A stretch of DNA of 64,000 nt from Pseudonocardiaceae bacterium (GCA_009379845.1 WHSZ01000016.1:27025-91024); one strand, 5' to 3'. Shown: positions 26,140-34,538, counted from the stretch's first letter. Numbers and translations: made by a program. The notes: a model not told the origin generated them from the letters alone.

Positions 26140-26601
26140 ATGTCCGCGCGCGGATCCCCGTCGTCGCGGCAATCCGGCTTGTACGCAAGGGAACTACGCC
26201 TGTCGATTCGGAACAACTCGGGGGCGTACGGCTACTCGGTGATGGTCACGTCGGCGCTAGCCATGCTCACCGCGCTGCACGCGGCTCCGGAAGCCGGGCA
26301 GCTCTTCCTGTTCGCGTCGGGAGCGGTGGCGAGTTTCGCGATCGTGGAGATCATCGCGACGCGGGCGTTTACCCGGGCGCTCGACGGCGAGGAGGCCTCC
26401 AAGGTCGTGGCGCTCGGAAGTTCACTGAGCCTCGTTTCGATCCTGCTCGCTGTCGGCACGGTCGCCGGTTGCGGCCTCGTGCTGCCGGAAACGCTCGGCT
26501 GGTTCGCGGGCTCCTTCCTCGGTTCGGTTGTCTACCTGCTGATGACGGCCGCCGAGATGGCCGTCGCCAGGCGCATCGAGGAGGCACGCGATCTCGAGTA
26601 A
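26140..26601 (+). CDS. Small membrane protein with four predicted helices
   Basis: I do not recognise a family. The ATG at 26140 has GGAAAGG nine bases upstream and gives 153 residues; a GTG at 26104 is in frame. After a basic N-terminus (RELRLSIRNNSGAYG), helices at about 37-50, 60-78, 95-115 and 120-140 are apolar. The protein ends in a charged helix (RRIEEARDLE). It lies 50 bp upstream of a MarR regulator on the same strand, but that gene has its own promoter. Confidence 0.6.
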   Translation: MSARGSPSSRQSGLYARELRLSIRNNSGAYGYSVMVTSALAMLTALHAAPEAGQLFLFASGAVASFAIVEIIATRAFTRALDGEEASKVVALGSSLSLVSILLAVGTVAGCGLVLPETLGWFAGSFLGSVVYLLMTAAEMAVARRIEEARDLE

Positions 26602-26615
26602 GGCAGGCTCGTCGA

Positions 26616-26657
26616 TTGCGGCAAGGCTCGCTCCGCTGGTATGCAGAAGTTGTGCAT
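26616..26657 (+). promoter_or_regulatory. marR promoter with 17-bp operator, probable leaderless start
   Basis: TTGCGG (26616-26621) and TATGCA (26640-26645) are 18 bases apart. The 17-bp palindrome ATGCA-N7-TGCAT (26641-26657) covers the -10 box and the presumed start site. The GTG start of the regulator is at 26652, about where RNA synthesis would begin, so the mRNA may be leaderless. A second copy of the palindrome lies before the M24 gene. Confidence 0.5.
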
Positions 26658-27167
26658 GATAGCCGGCTCGCGAACCTGCTTGGTGCCGCCGCGGTGAACG
26701 TCGCCGATCGGCTGACGGCCGCGGCGGCGAGCGCTGCGGGCGCGAGTACCAGCGGAACGGCCGCGCTGATCACCCTTGCCGGGCAGCCGGGGATCGGGGT
26801 CACCGAGCTGGGTGCCCGCATCGGATTGAGCCAACCGGCGTGCGCTCGGATGCTCGACCAGCTCACGGCTCGCGGACTGGTGCGCCGCCGCCAAGGATCG
26901 GGCCGTTCGGTGCCCGTGCACCTCACCAGATCCGGTGCGGCGGCGGCACGCAGGGCACTGCGGGAGCGAGAGCGCGAGCTGGTGGCGTTGCTGGACCGGC
27001 TGACCCCCGCACAACAGGACGAGCTGGCCGGAATTCTCGAGCCGCTACTCGAGGGGCTGTTCCATCAGGCCGGCTCGCAGCACGTCGTGTGCCGGCTGTG
27101 TGACCATGCCGCGTGCATCGCGAACGACTGCGCCTGCCCGGTCGGGCAGGCCGCCCGCGCGGAGTAG
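26652..27167 (+). CDS. MarR family regulator with cysteine-rich C-terminus
   Basis: The winged helix (VTELGARIGLSQPACARMLDQL, wing RRRQGSGRSVPVHLTRSG) is followed by a long dimer helix. The C-terminus holds CRLCDHAAC, CAC and PVGQ, with five cysteines in 22 residues. This is a pattern seen in a subset of actinobacterial MarR proteins and suited to metal binding or redox sensing (inference). The GTG at 26652 (171 residues) has no ribosome site but coincides with the predicted transcript start. ATGCA-N7-TGCAT sites occur over its own promoter and over the promoter of the downstream M24 gene. Confidence 0.8.
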   Translation: MHDSRLANLLGAAAVNVADRLTAAAASAAGASTSGTAALITLAGQPGIGVTELGARIGLSQPACARMLDQLTARGLVRRRQGSGRSVPVHLTRSGAAAARRALRERERELVALLDRLTPAQQDELAGILEPLLEGLFHQAGSQHVVCRLCDHAACIANDCACPVGQAARAE

Positions 27168-27191
27168 CCCCGCGGCCGGAGGTTCGTGGAC

Positions 27192-27239
27192 TTGAGGGGC
27201 AAGCACGGTCGCGGTACTTTATATGCATAACTCATGCAT
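27192..27239 (+). promoter_or_regulatory. M24 gene promoter with second 17-bp operator
   Basis: TTGAGG (27192-27197) and TACTTT (27215-27220) are 17 bases apart. Immediately downstream, ATGCA-N7-TGCAT (27223-27239) repeats the palindrome found over the marR promoter, with a different spacer. The site overlaps the expected transcription start of the M24 gene. Confidence 0.5.
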
Positions 27240-27257
27240 TCAATGAGGAGGTGCGCG

Positions 27258-28427
27258 ATGGACGAGCCACACGTCCACTTCACCCGTGCGGAATTCGCCG
27301 ATCGGCAGGCGCGGATGCGGCAAACACTTGTCGAGCACGAGCTGGACGGCATGCTGCTGTTCACGATCGAGGACATGTACTGGCTGTGCGGACTCGACAC
27401 GGACGGCTTCTGCATCTTCCACTGCATGTTCATCGGAACCGAAGGGCAGCTCACGCACCTGACAAGGAACTCCGATCTCGCCAACGTGCGGTACTCGTCG
27501 ATTTGCCAGGACGTTCGCATCTGCCGGGACGGCAACGACGTGTCAAGACCGGAAGAGATCAAGCAGTTGCTGCACAGCCACGGCATGCGCGGGCGGCGCA
27601 TCGGGATCCAGCTCGACACCAAGGGGCTCACGCCCCAGCTCTACCTGGAGTTGCGGGAAACCCTCGATGGATGGTGCCGGTTGGTGGATGCCTCGAATCT
27701 GGTCGGCACCCTGCGGCTGGTCAAGAGCCCACAGGAACTGGCCTACATTCGCAAGGCCGGTGACATTCTCGACACGGTACGCGAGGTCGCGGTTGGCGCC
27801 GCGAAGCCGGGACTGTCCAAAGCCGACATCTACGGGCTGGTCTATCAAGCCGCTTTCGCCAGCGGCGGTGATCCTCCCGCGCATCGACCACCGATCGGAT
27901 GCGCGGACGCCTCGCTGAACACCCGGTACACCACCGGGAACCAGTGGCTTGCCGAGAACGATCACATGACTTTCGAGCTGGGCGTCGGGTACCGGCACTA
28001 TCACGCCGGCAACTTCTTCGTCGTGCTGACCGGACCGGACATCGACTCCCGGCAGCTGGCGATGCACCGGGCCGCCGTCGAGGCGCTCGACAACGTGCAG
28101 GACACCATGCGCCCTGGCCGGACCTTCGGTGACCTGTTCGATGTGCACCGCGCCACTCTCGCGGAGCAGGGCTACGGGCACGCCGCACTCAGTGCCTGCG
28201 GATACACCATGGGCGCGGTCTGGCCGCCCACTTGGATGGAGAAACCCCAGATCGTGCGGGGAAACCCGACCGTTCTGGAACCGAACATGACGATCTTCGC
28301 GCACATGATCCTTGTCGATAGGGACAACGGGCTGATGATGGGGCTCGGGGAGCAGGCGATCGTGACCGAAAATGGCGGCCCGGAAATCGTCACGCACGTC
28401 CCCCGCGAGCCAGTGGCGAACAGCTGA
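27258..28427 (+). CDS. M24 (pita-bread) family hydrolase, DoeA/creatinase-like
   Basis: The ATG at 27258 has GAGGAGG seven bases upstream; 389 residues. The N-terminal creatinase-like domain (about 1-150) leads into the C-terminal pita-bread domain. Where metal aminopeptidases have two aspartates (D-x-G...D-x-T-R), this sequence reads FELGVGYRHYHAGNFFVV, so both are replaced and a dinuclear metal site is unlikely. The GYTMGAVWPPTWME block and the closing NPTVLEPNMT resemble ectoine hydrolase (DoeA/EutD) and related amidohydrolases more than Xaa-Pro peptidases. It probably hydrolyses a small amide; substrate unknown. Control by the upstream MarR protein is suggested by the shared operator. Confidence 0.75.
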   Translation: MDEPHVHFTRAEFADRQARMRQTLVEHELDGMLLFTIEDMYWLCGLDTDGFCIFHCMFIGTEGQLTHLTRNSDLANVRYSSICQDVRICRDGNDVSRPEEIKQLLHSHGMRGRRIGIQLDTKGLTPQLYLELRETLDGWCRLVDASNLVGTLRLVKSPQELAYIRKAGDILDTVREVAVGAAKPGLSKADIYGLVYQAAFASGGDPPAHRPPIGCADASLNTRYTTGNQWLAENDHMTFELGVGYRHYHAGNFFVVLTGPDIDSRQLAMHRAAVEALDNVQDTMRPGRTFGDLFDVHRATLAEQGYGHAALSACGYTMGAVWPPTWMEKPQIVRGNPTVLEPNMTIFAHMILVDRDNGLMMGLGEQAIVTENGGPEIVTHVPREPVANS

Positions 28428-28533
28428 TATGGCTCCACATGAGCGCGTTACTCGCTGTTCATAGCGGTTCCATTGTCTGGTCAGGCTGGCCGGTGACGCT
28501 GTTAAGGCAGGCGCCAGACGAAAGGAGCCGCGG

Positions 28534-28590
28534 GTGGCGAAGGATCCGGTCGGACAGGTGTCCTCGACGGCGAGCGACGTGGCCGTGTGA
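28534..28590 (+). CDS. Possible 18-codon leader ORF of the phn operon
   Basis: A GTG at 28534 is preceded by AAGGAG with 8-base spacing, a better ribosome site than any other in this gap, and reads MAKDPVGQVSSTASDVAV. Its TGA (28588-28590) overlaps the ATG of phnG. It could be a leader peptide that couples translation to phnG, or the residue of a lost gene. It is too short to judge by composition, so the call rests on the ribosome site and the overlap. Confidence 0.4.
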   Translation: MAKDPVGQVSSTASDVAV

Positions 28591-29012
28591 TGAGTACCAA
28601 CGGACAGCGGGCATCGCTGAGCGAGGAGCGTCGGGCGGAGGGCTTGGCCGCTGCGGCGCGTACCCACCGGGATGACCTCCTCGAACTGGCCGAGCCGATC
28701 GCCGCGCGTACCGACGTCACCGTGCGGGTGTCACCGGAACCGCGAACCGTGCTACCCGTGCTGGAAACGCCGATCGGGCAGCAATGCCTTACCGAGGTCG
28801 TGGTGACCACTGCCGCTGTCACGGTGGCCGACGCGCCGGGATGGGGATGCGTGCTGGGCTGGGACCCGGAAGCCGCGCTGGCCGCGGCGCTAGCCGAGGC
28901 GGCCGATCCGTCCACGGCGGACCGGCTCGCCGAGCAGGCCTTGCGGGTGGAGGAACGCCAGCGTGCGGTCCGCGCCGGGCAGGTGCGCACTACCCGGATG
29001 GAGGTGGCATGA
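28590..29012 (+). CDS. phnG: Phosphonate C-P lyase system protein PhnG
   Basis: PhnG is one of the four subunits (PhnGHIJ) of the C-P lyase core complex, needed with PhnI and PhnH to attach ribose triphosphate to the phosphonate. The 140-residue sequence shows the family pattern: an N-terminal RTHRDDLLELAEP helix, then PIGQQCLTEVVVTTAAVTV and GWGCVLGWDPEAALAAALAEAA. The ATG at 28590 (or GTG three bases earlier) overlaps the stop of the leader ORF. It is the first large gene of phnGHIJKLM; every following junction is an overlap or a gap of a few bases. Confidence 0.85.
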   Translation: MSTNGQRASLSEERRAEGLAAAARTHRDDLLELAEPIAARTDVTVRVSPEPRTVLPVLETPIGQQCLTEVVVTTAAVTVADAPGWGCVLGWDPEAALAAALAEAADPSTADRLAEQALRVEERQRAVRAGQVRTTRMEVA

Positions 29013-29470
29013 CTCCGGTGACCGAGGTCGTCCTGCACGACGCGTTTCGAGCGACGCTGCATGCGTTGGCTCGCCCCGGAATCGCGCATTCGCTACCGCC
29101 GGATGCGCGCGGTGCCGTCCGGCTGGTGCTAGACGCGATCTGGGAAACCGATGCGCCACCAACGGTCATCACCGGCGAACCGGAACCGGGGCAATTGCTG
29201 AACCTTCCGGTTGGCAGCGAGCAGGAACCGGAGCTGGGTGCCACCGTGATGCTGATCGTGGACGGCAGCACGGCGACCACCGGCGTGCGGCTCTCCGGCC
29301 CCGGCGTGGACGGCGAGCTGCGGACCGAACTGCCGCTGTCCGGACGGGTGCTGGCGGAACGAAAGCAAGCGTGCTCGGACGCGCCGTGCGGCATCGATCT
29401 GCTGCTGATCGGCCCTGGCATGACGGTGCGCGGGTTGCCACGCACCACCACGGTCGAGGAGCTCAGCTGA
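29009..29470 (+). CDS. phnH: Phosphonate C-P lyase system protein PhnH
   Basis: PhnH forms the core complex with PhnG, PhnI and PhnJ. It is short here (153 residues versus about 190 in E. coli), but family segments are clear: FRATLHALARPGIAH at the N-terminus, TLHALARPG being the most conserved, AVRLVLDAIWET, GVRLSGPGVDG and the C-terminal DLLLIGPGMTVRGLPRTT. The ATG at 29009 overlaps the phnG stop by four bases, showing translational coupling. Confidence 0.85.
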   Translation: MTPVTEVVLHDAFRATLHALARPGIAHSLPPDARGAVRLVLDAIWETDAPPTVITGEPEPGQLLNLPVGSEQEPELGATVMLIVDGSTATTGVRLSGPGVDGELRTELPLSGRVLAERKQACSDAPCGIDLLLIGPGMTVRGLPRTTTVEELS

Positions 29471-30585
29471 TGTACACCACGGTGCGGGAAAGCCAGGGCG
29501 CCATTAACGCGTCCGCGGATCTGCTCGAGCAGCAGCGTGTCGCCCTCGGCGAGGGCGACAGGGGCGCGGCCGTCGGCGCGCTCGTGCCGCTGCTGGTGGA
29601 TCAGGTAATGGCCGAGGCCGGTGTGGTGGAACCGAGGGTCGCCGCCAAGGCCGTTGACCAGGCGCGCGGTGATGTCAGCCGGGCGGTCTCGTTGCTGCGT
29701 TCCTGGGTGTCCTGCCTGCCACGGCAAGACACCAGCTCGGCGGGGTGGCGGGACATCGAAGTCGAACGCCGGATCACGCCGGCGTTCTCCGAACCGGACG
29801 GCGGCCAGTACCTCGGCGCATCACTGGATTACGCGCCCCGGCTGCTCAACCTGGACGGTGCCGAGGCACCCCGGAACGGGACGCCTCGCGACGAGGCAGC
29901 TCGCGATGAGCCGACGGGCGCGCAACCGGAACACCATGCCGAAACGCTGACCTTGCCGCGGGGCGCGGCCCGGCTGGAGCAGCAGGATCTGATCGCCGCC
30001 ACCGAACCGACCGAGCCGGTTGATCTCACCCGCCGCGCCTCGGCAGCCGGAGCAGGACGCGGTGCCTTCCAGCAATTCCTTTCCCGCGCGGAGACCGGGG
30101 CGCTGACCGCACTTGCCTACACCGCGGTGCGGGAAGGGCCCAAGCAAGCGGATCCGACGCTGGTCGAGCTTCGAGCCGGGCAGCTGCCGGTGACGCTGAC
30201 CCATCCACGAACCGGAAATCCGGTTCGGGTCGGCACCTTCCCGGTGACGACCTGCGAGCTGGTGCTCTACCACGTGCAGGTCGATTCCTCCGGTGAGCAC
30301 ACCGATTCCCGATTCACACTGGGCTACGGCGCGACCGCGGGCCGGGTGGAACGACGCGCGATCTCCGCGGCGATGCTGGATGCCAGGGTCACGCGTGCCA
30401 GCGCGAATTCACCCGGCACCACGACGTTGCCGTCCGACGACGACGAATGGTTGATCACCGCGCTGGACGGCCAGGAGGCGACCGGCTTCGTCGAGCACCT
30501 GAAGCTCGCGCACCACGTCAGCTTCGCGTCCGATTTGGACAGGGTGCGGATGGTCGGTGAGCGAACCGAAGAGGGCGAGGGGTGA
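29470..30585 (+). CDS. phnI: Phosphonate C-P lyase system protein PhnI
   Basis: PhnI is a nucleosidase-like subunit that, with PhnG and PhnH, exchanges the adenine of ATP for the phosphonate to give an alkylphosphonate ribose triphosphate. Its 371 residues begin MYTTVRESQGAINASADLL, the classic PhnI start (a run of Y-A-V-K-G-G-E-x-A-I type). They include DIEVERRITPAF, LPRGAARLEQQDLIA, HPRTGNPVRVGTFPVTTCEL and the closing VEHLKLAHHVSFASDLDRVR, all conserved. The ATG at 29470 overlaps the phnH stop by one base. Confidence 0.88.
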   Translation: MYTTVRESQGAINASADLLEQQRVALGEGDRGAAVGALVPLLVDQVMAEAGVVEPRVAAKAVDQARGDVSRAVSLLRSWVSCLPRQDTSSAGWRDIEVERRITPAFSEPDGGQYLGASLDYAPRLLNLDGAEAPRNGTPRDEAARDEPTGAQPEHHAETLTLPRGAARLEQQDLIAATEPTEPVDLTRRASAAGAGRGAFQQFLSRAETGALTALAYTAVREGPKQADPTLVELRAGQLPVTLTHPRTGNPVRVGTFPVTTCELVLYHVQVDSSGEHTDSRFTLGYGATAGRVERRAISAAMLDARVTRASANSPGTTTLPSDDDEWLITALDGQEATGFVEHLKLAHHVSFASDLDRVRMVGERTEEGEG

Positions 30586-30589
30586 GCGG

Positions 30590-31504
30590 GTGTCCGCACC
30601 GACGGAACTGACAGGACCGACAGCACTGACAGCACTGACAGCACTGCTGCGGCGAGACCAGCCCACGCATCTCTCCGGATACCTGTGGGCCTATCTGGAC
30701 GGCAGCTCCAAACGGGAGATCCGGCGAGCTCTACTCAAGGCGGTGTGCGTGCCGGGGCACATCACCCCGTTCGCGTCTCGCGAGATGCCGGTCGCGCGCG
30801 GCTGGGGATCAGGTGGCCTGCAGGTCACGCTGGCAACCATCGTCGCGGAAGACGTGCTCAAGGTGATCGATCAGGGCGATGACGACAGCCTCAACGCCCG
30901 CACCATGCGGGAGCTGATCGCCGACTCTACCGGGGTGGACACCACAACGGACGCGCGGGTGGCCACGCTGGTCCAAACGCGACACCGCATCCCGGAGGAC
31001 GAGCTGGACGCGAACACCGTCCTGGTGTTCCAGGTCCCGATTTCCGACCCGTTGCGGGAATTCGAGCAACGCCCGACCGCGGCGCGCCAGATGCACGCCG
31101 AGGGCGACTACGCGGTGATCTGGCTCGGCCTGTACGAGGATCACGCGCGGTTCGAGACATCCCGGTTCTCACACTCCTACCCGTGCGAGATCGAAGGTGG
31201 CTACACGATTTCCACCACACCCATCCCGCGCTACGACGTGCCCAGGCTGCACCAGGCACCGTTCCTTTCACTGTTCGGCGCGGGCAGGGAAGCAGCGGTG
31301 TACGCGATCCCGCCGCACACCGACGTCACGCCGATCACCTTCACCGACCGGGACTTCGAAGTGGAGCGGTTCGGCGCGCCGTGCGCTAAATGCGGCGTCA
31401 CCGGTAGCTACCTCACCGAAGAGATCGTGCGCGGCCGGCCGGCGCTTGCCTGCTCGGACACCGCCCGGTGCCGGCGAAGGCAACACGAGGAGGTCGTGAT
31501 ATGA
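30590..31504 (+). CDS. phnJ: Alpha-D-ribose 1-methylphosphonate 5-phosphate C-P lyase PhnJ
   Basis: PhnJ is the radical-SAM enzyme that breaks the carbon-phosphorus bond; with methylphosphonate it releases methane. The [4Fe-4S] ligands are Cys265, Cys268 and Cys288, and Cys294 is the additional catalytic cysteine (CAKC ... CSDTARC). The spacing between Cys268 and Cys288 is 19 residues, two fewer than in E. coli. The glycyl-radical region is conserved as CVPGHITPFASREMP (Gly56). The GTG at 30590 gives 304 residues. All residues thought to be essential are intact, so this should be an active enzyme. Confidence 0.93.
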   Translation: MSAPTELTGPTALTALTALLRRDQPTHLSGYLWAYLDGSSKREIRRALLKAVCVPGHITPFASREMPVARGWGSGGLQVTLATIVAEDVLKVIDQGDDDSLNARTMRELIADSTGVDTTTDARVATLVQTRHRIPEDELDANTVLVFQVPISDPLREFEQRPTAARQMHAEGDYAVIWLGLYEDHARFETSRFSHSYPCEIEGGYTISTTPIPRYDVPRLHQAPFLSLFGAGREAAVYAIPPHTDVTPITFTDRDFEVERFGAPCAKCGVTGSYLTEEIVRGRPALACSDTARCRRRQHEEVVI

Positions 31505-32259
31505 GTGGGCCGGTACTCGAGGTGCGCGAGCTGACCGTGCGCTACGGCGGCACGCTCGGTTGCGACGCGGTGTCCTTCGACGTGCACGAGGGCGAGGTGC
31601 TCGGCATCGTTGGGGAATCCGGATCGGGTAAGTCCACCGTGCTCGGTTGCTGCGGTCTCGACCTGCACCCCAGCGGCGGGTGGGTACGGCTGTCCGGAAT
31701 GGACACGGCGGGAGTCGTTGGGGCGCAACGGCGCCGGCTGCGCAACGAAGGCATCGGCATCGTCCGGCAGGCGGCGCACGAGGAACTCCGGCTGGAGATC
31801 AGCGCGGGCGGCAACATCGTTGAGCGGCTGCTTGCCACCGGATACCGTGGCTTCCAAGCCATCCGGGACCGCGCCGAGCGCGTCTACACCGAGGTGGAAC
31901 TACCGGCGGGGCGAATGGACGCCGCGGTCGCCACTTTCTCCGGCGGGATGCGGCAGCGCGTGCAGATCGCCCGCGCACTGGTCAGCGAACCAGCCGTGCT
32001 GCTGCTCGACGAGCCGACCACCGGACTCGATGTGAGCGTTCAGGCCCGCATTCTGGATCTGATCCGCGGCCTGCAACGGCGAACGGGGGTCGCGATGGTG
32101 GTGGTCAGCCATGATCTCGCGGTGATCCGGATGCTCGCCGATCAACTGCTCGTGATGCGGGACGGTCGGGTCGTGGAGTCCGGTGTCACCGACCGGGTGC
32201 TGTCCGATCCGCGTCATCCGTATACCCAGCTCCTCGTTTCCTCGCGGCTGGAGGTGTGA
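31501..32259 (+). CDS. phnK: C-P lyase-associated ABC-type ATPase PhnK
   Basis: This ATP-binding cassette protein of 252 residues resembles oligopeptide-transport ATPases but works on the C-P lyase core complex, not in transport. Walker A GESGSGKST, the ABC signature FSGGMRQRVQIARAL, Walker B LLLDEPTTGLD and the H-loop SHDLAV are present. The C-terminal HPYTQLLVSS is typical of PhnK/DppD. The ATG overlaps the phnJ stop (ATGA). The PhnK dimer binds PhnJ in the E. coli complex. Confidence 0.9.
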   Translation: MSGPVLEVRELTVRYGGTLGCDAVSFDVHEGEVLGIVGESGSGKSTVLGCCGLDLHPSGGWVRLSGMDTAGVVGAQRRRLRNEGIGIVRQAAHEELRLEISAGGNIVERLLATGYRGFQAIRDRAERVYTEVELPAGRMDAAVATFSGGMRQRVQIARALVSEPAVLLLDEPTTGLDVSVQARILDLIRGLQRRTGVAMVVVSHDLAVIRMLADQLLVMRDGRVVESGVTDRVLSDPRHPYTQLLVSSRLEV

Positions 32260-32263
32260 GGTG

Positions 32264-32935
32264 ATGCTGCGCATCCGGGGCCTGTCGAAGAGTTTCACGA
32301 ACCACCTGCGGGGCGGGGACACCAGGGCGGTGCTCAGCCAGGTTGATCTCGATGTCGCCGCGGGCCAGTGCGTGGTGCTGACCGGTGCGAGCGGCTCCGG
32401 CAAGTCGTCGTTGCTGCGGTGCGTCTACGGCAGCTACACCGTTGACGCCGGACGTATTGAACTGGACACCCCGTCGGGTGTCGCCGACCTCGCCGCGGTG
32501 CCGGATCGCGAGCTGATCCGGATTCGCCGGGAGCACGTCGGAATGGTGACCCAGTTCCTTTCCGTACCACCGAGGATTTCCGCGGTCGACCTGGTCACCG
32601 AGCAAGGCGTGCCGGCGGCGTGGGCAACCGAGCTGCTGACCGACCTCGGGTTGCAGCCCGAGCTGCACGGGCTGGCTCCCGCCACCTTCTCCGGTGGGGA
32701 ACGTCAGCTGGTCAACATCGCCATCGCGCTGGCTCGGCCCCGACCCCTGCTGTTGCTCGACGAGATCACCGCATCGCTTGATCACGGGCGGCGCAGCACG
32801 GTGCTGTCCGTCTTGCGGGAACGCAAAGAATCCGGAACCGCGTTGCTGGCCATCTTCCACGAACTGCCCGACCACCCCGGCCTGATCGACGAGGTGTGCC
32901 AGCTGGCCGCCGGCCGGCTGAAGGAGACGGTATGA
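32264..32935 (+). CDS. phnL: C-P lyase-associated ABC-type ATPase PhnL
   Basis: The second ATPase (223 residues) has Walker A GASGSGKSS, a Q-loop in MVTQFLSVPPRISA (the VxQFLxVxPR motif is characteristic of PhnL), the signature TFSGGERQLVNIAIAL and Walker B LLLDEITASLD. In E. coli a PhnL dimer sits on PhnK in the C-P lyase complex. The ATG at 32264 (a GTG lies one codon earlier) follows the phnK stop by four bases. Confidence 0.9.
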   Translation: MLRIRGLSKSFTNHLRGGDTRAVLSQVDLDVAAGQCVVLTGASGSGKSSLLRCVYGSYTVDAGRIELDTPSGVADLAAVPDRELIRIRREHVGMVTQFLSVPPRISAVDLVTEQGVPAAWATELLTDLGLQPELHGLAPATFSGGERQLVNIAIALARPRPLLLLDEITASLDHGRRSTVLSVLRERKESGTALLAIFHELPDHPGLIDEVCQLAAGRLKETV

Positions 32936-34059
32936 CGATCACATTGCGCGCGAACCGGGTTTTCACCGGCGAGAAAGTCCTCGAACCGGGTTTCGTCACG
33001 ATGGAAGGCGAGTCCATCGCCGCGGTCGACACCGAGCAGCCGGACAGTGTGGACGTCATCGATCTCGGAGAGCACGACCTGTTGCCAGGCATGGTCGATC
33101 TGCACTCGGACTGCTGGCACCAGCGCGCCAACCCGCGCCCGTCCACCAGCTTCGCGCTGGACGACACCCTCGTGATGCTGGATACCGAGGTGGTCTCCTG
33201 GGGTGTGACGACCCAGTACGTGTGCGTCGCGGTGCAGGACGACGCGGCCAAAGGGCGCACCACGCGGCAGGCCGCGCAGTCCGCGGAGATCGTGCAGCGG
33301 ACCCGCCATCAGCTGCGCGCCGACCACCGCGTACACCTGCGGGTGGAAGTCACCAGCGAACGCATCGATGTCGCCGAGGAACTCGCCGAGCTGCCATGCG
33401 TTTCCCTACTGTCCTATATGGACCACACTCCGGGGCAGGGCCAGTTCCAACGGGAAAGTGATTGGCGCGCCTACTACGCGAGCACCGGCGAGCGGGATCT
33501 GGACGCGCTGCTTGCCCACCGGCGAGCCCGCCAGCCGTACACCGACCCCACTCGTGCCGAGCTCGCCAGGATCGCGCACCGGCACGGGGTGATACTGGCC
33601 TCGCACGACGACGACAGCATCGGCCGGGTGGAGCAAGCACATCAGCTAGGCGCGGGTATCGCCGAGTTCCCGGTGACCGCCGAGGCCGCGGCCGCGGCGA
33701 CCAGCCGGGGCCTGTGGACCGTGCTGGGTGCACCTAACGCGTTGCGCGGTACCAGTCAGCTGAGCGGAAACCTGTCCGCCCGGCAAGCGCTCGTCGCCGG
33801 CACACTGGGCGCGCTGGCTTCGGACTACCACCCGCCGTGCCTGCTCGGCGCCGTCTACGCACTCGCAGCCAACGGGGTGTGCGATCTCGCCACCGCGGTC
33901 GGACTGGCCACCAGCGGGCCGGCCCGCGCCGCCGGCCTCGACGACCGCGGCACTCTCGCGGCGGGGAAGCGGGCCGACCTGGTCGCCGCCCGGCAGCGGG
34001 CAGGGCGGCCGGTTGTCGCACAGACATGGATCGCCGGTGTGCCAGCATTCGGCCCGTAG
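32932..34059 (+). CDS. phnM: Alpha-D-ribose 1-methylphosphonate 5-triphosphate diphosphatase PhnM
   Basis: This amidohydrolase-superfamily enzyme removes pyrophosphate from the ribose-triphosphate phosphonate to make the PhnJ substrate. Metal-site segments are DLHSDCWHQ near residue 56-64, VEVTSERIDVAEEL, MDHTPGQGQF (strongly conserved in PhnM), ILASHDDDS and the late LASDYHPP with the catalytic Asp. The protein has 375 residues, starting at the ATG overlapping phnL. It ends the operon. PhnN, PhnP, PhnF and the PhnCDE importer are not in the window. Confidence 0.92.
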   Translation: MTITLRANRVFTGEKVLEPGFVTMEGESIAAVDTEQPDSVDVIDLGEHDLLPGMVDLHSDCWHQRANPRPSTSFALDDTLVMLDTEVVSWGVTTQYVCVAVQDDAAKGRTTRQAAQSAEIVQRTRHQLRADHRVHLRVEVTSERIDVAEELAELPCVSLLSYMDHTPGQGQFQRESDWRAYYASTGERDLDALLAHRRARQPYTDPTRAELARIAHRHGVILASHDDDSIGRVEQAHQLGAGIAEFPVTAEAAAAATSRGLWTVLGAPNALRGTSQLSGNLSARQALVAGTLGALASDYHPPCLLGAVYALAANGVCDLATAVGLATSGPARAAGLDDRGTLAAGKRADLVAARQRAGRPVVAQTWIAGVPAFGP

Positions 34060-34148
34060 CCGTGGCACGGCTGGGTCGGAGGGCGTCGCACGTGATCAGG
34101 TAGGGGGTAGCGTCACCTGACCCAATTATTCAGGTGTAGCCGTTTCAC

Positions 34149-34196
34149 GGCCCGGCATCTGCCGGACGCGGTGTCCGGCCCGGCGGTGCGGCAGCG
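34149..34196 (+). pseudogene. Fragment resembling the phosphonoacetaldehyde reductase gene
   Basis: About 48 bp here match positions 38653-38700 inside the reductase gene with few differences. Read in the same frame it gives ARHLPDAVSGPAVRQR, against ARHLPDAVSGPTARHR in the reductase; CAT/CAC and CTG/TTG differences are silent. No longer open frame surrounds it. It is best explained as the remnant of a second reductase gene or a rearrangement scar. Confidence 0.5.
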
Positions 34197-34538
34197 CAGT
34201 TCTCCTGACGTATCGGCGAAACTCGCATCCCGGTCCGAAGGCGCCCGGCTCACCACCGAATAATTGTGGTAACTCCCATTCCGGAGAACTCACAATTCAC
34301 TGGAAGAATTCACCCCTGGCTGCCCGGCGTGCGTCTTTTGTATAGACAGGTTCGCTTTGCGGATAGCAAAAGCCTTGCGCGGCACGGAAATATTCGATCA
34401 GATAGGTTTACAAACTGCGAACTTCACCTGAACGTACGATGACCCAAGTAAGTCTTCGAGTTACCGTAAGGTGTACAGAGCGCAAACAGCGGCTCGTATA
34501 TAGTTGATTGCGTTAACACCCCGAAGGCGAGATCAGGT

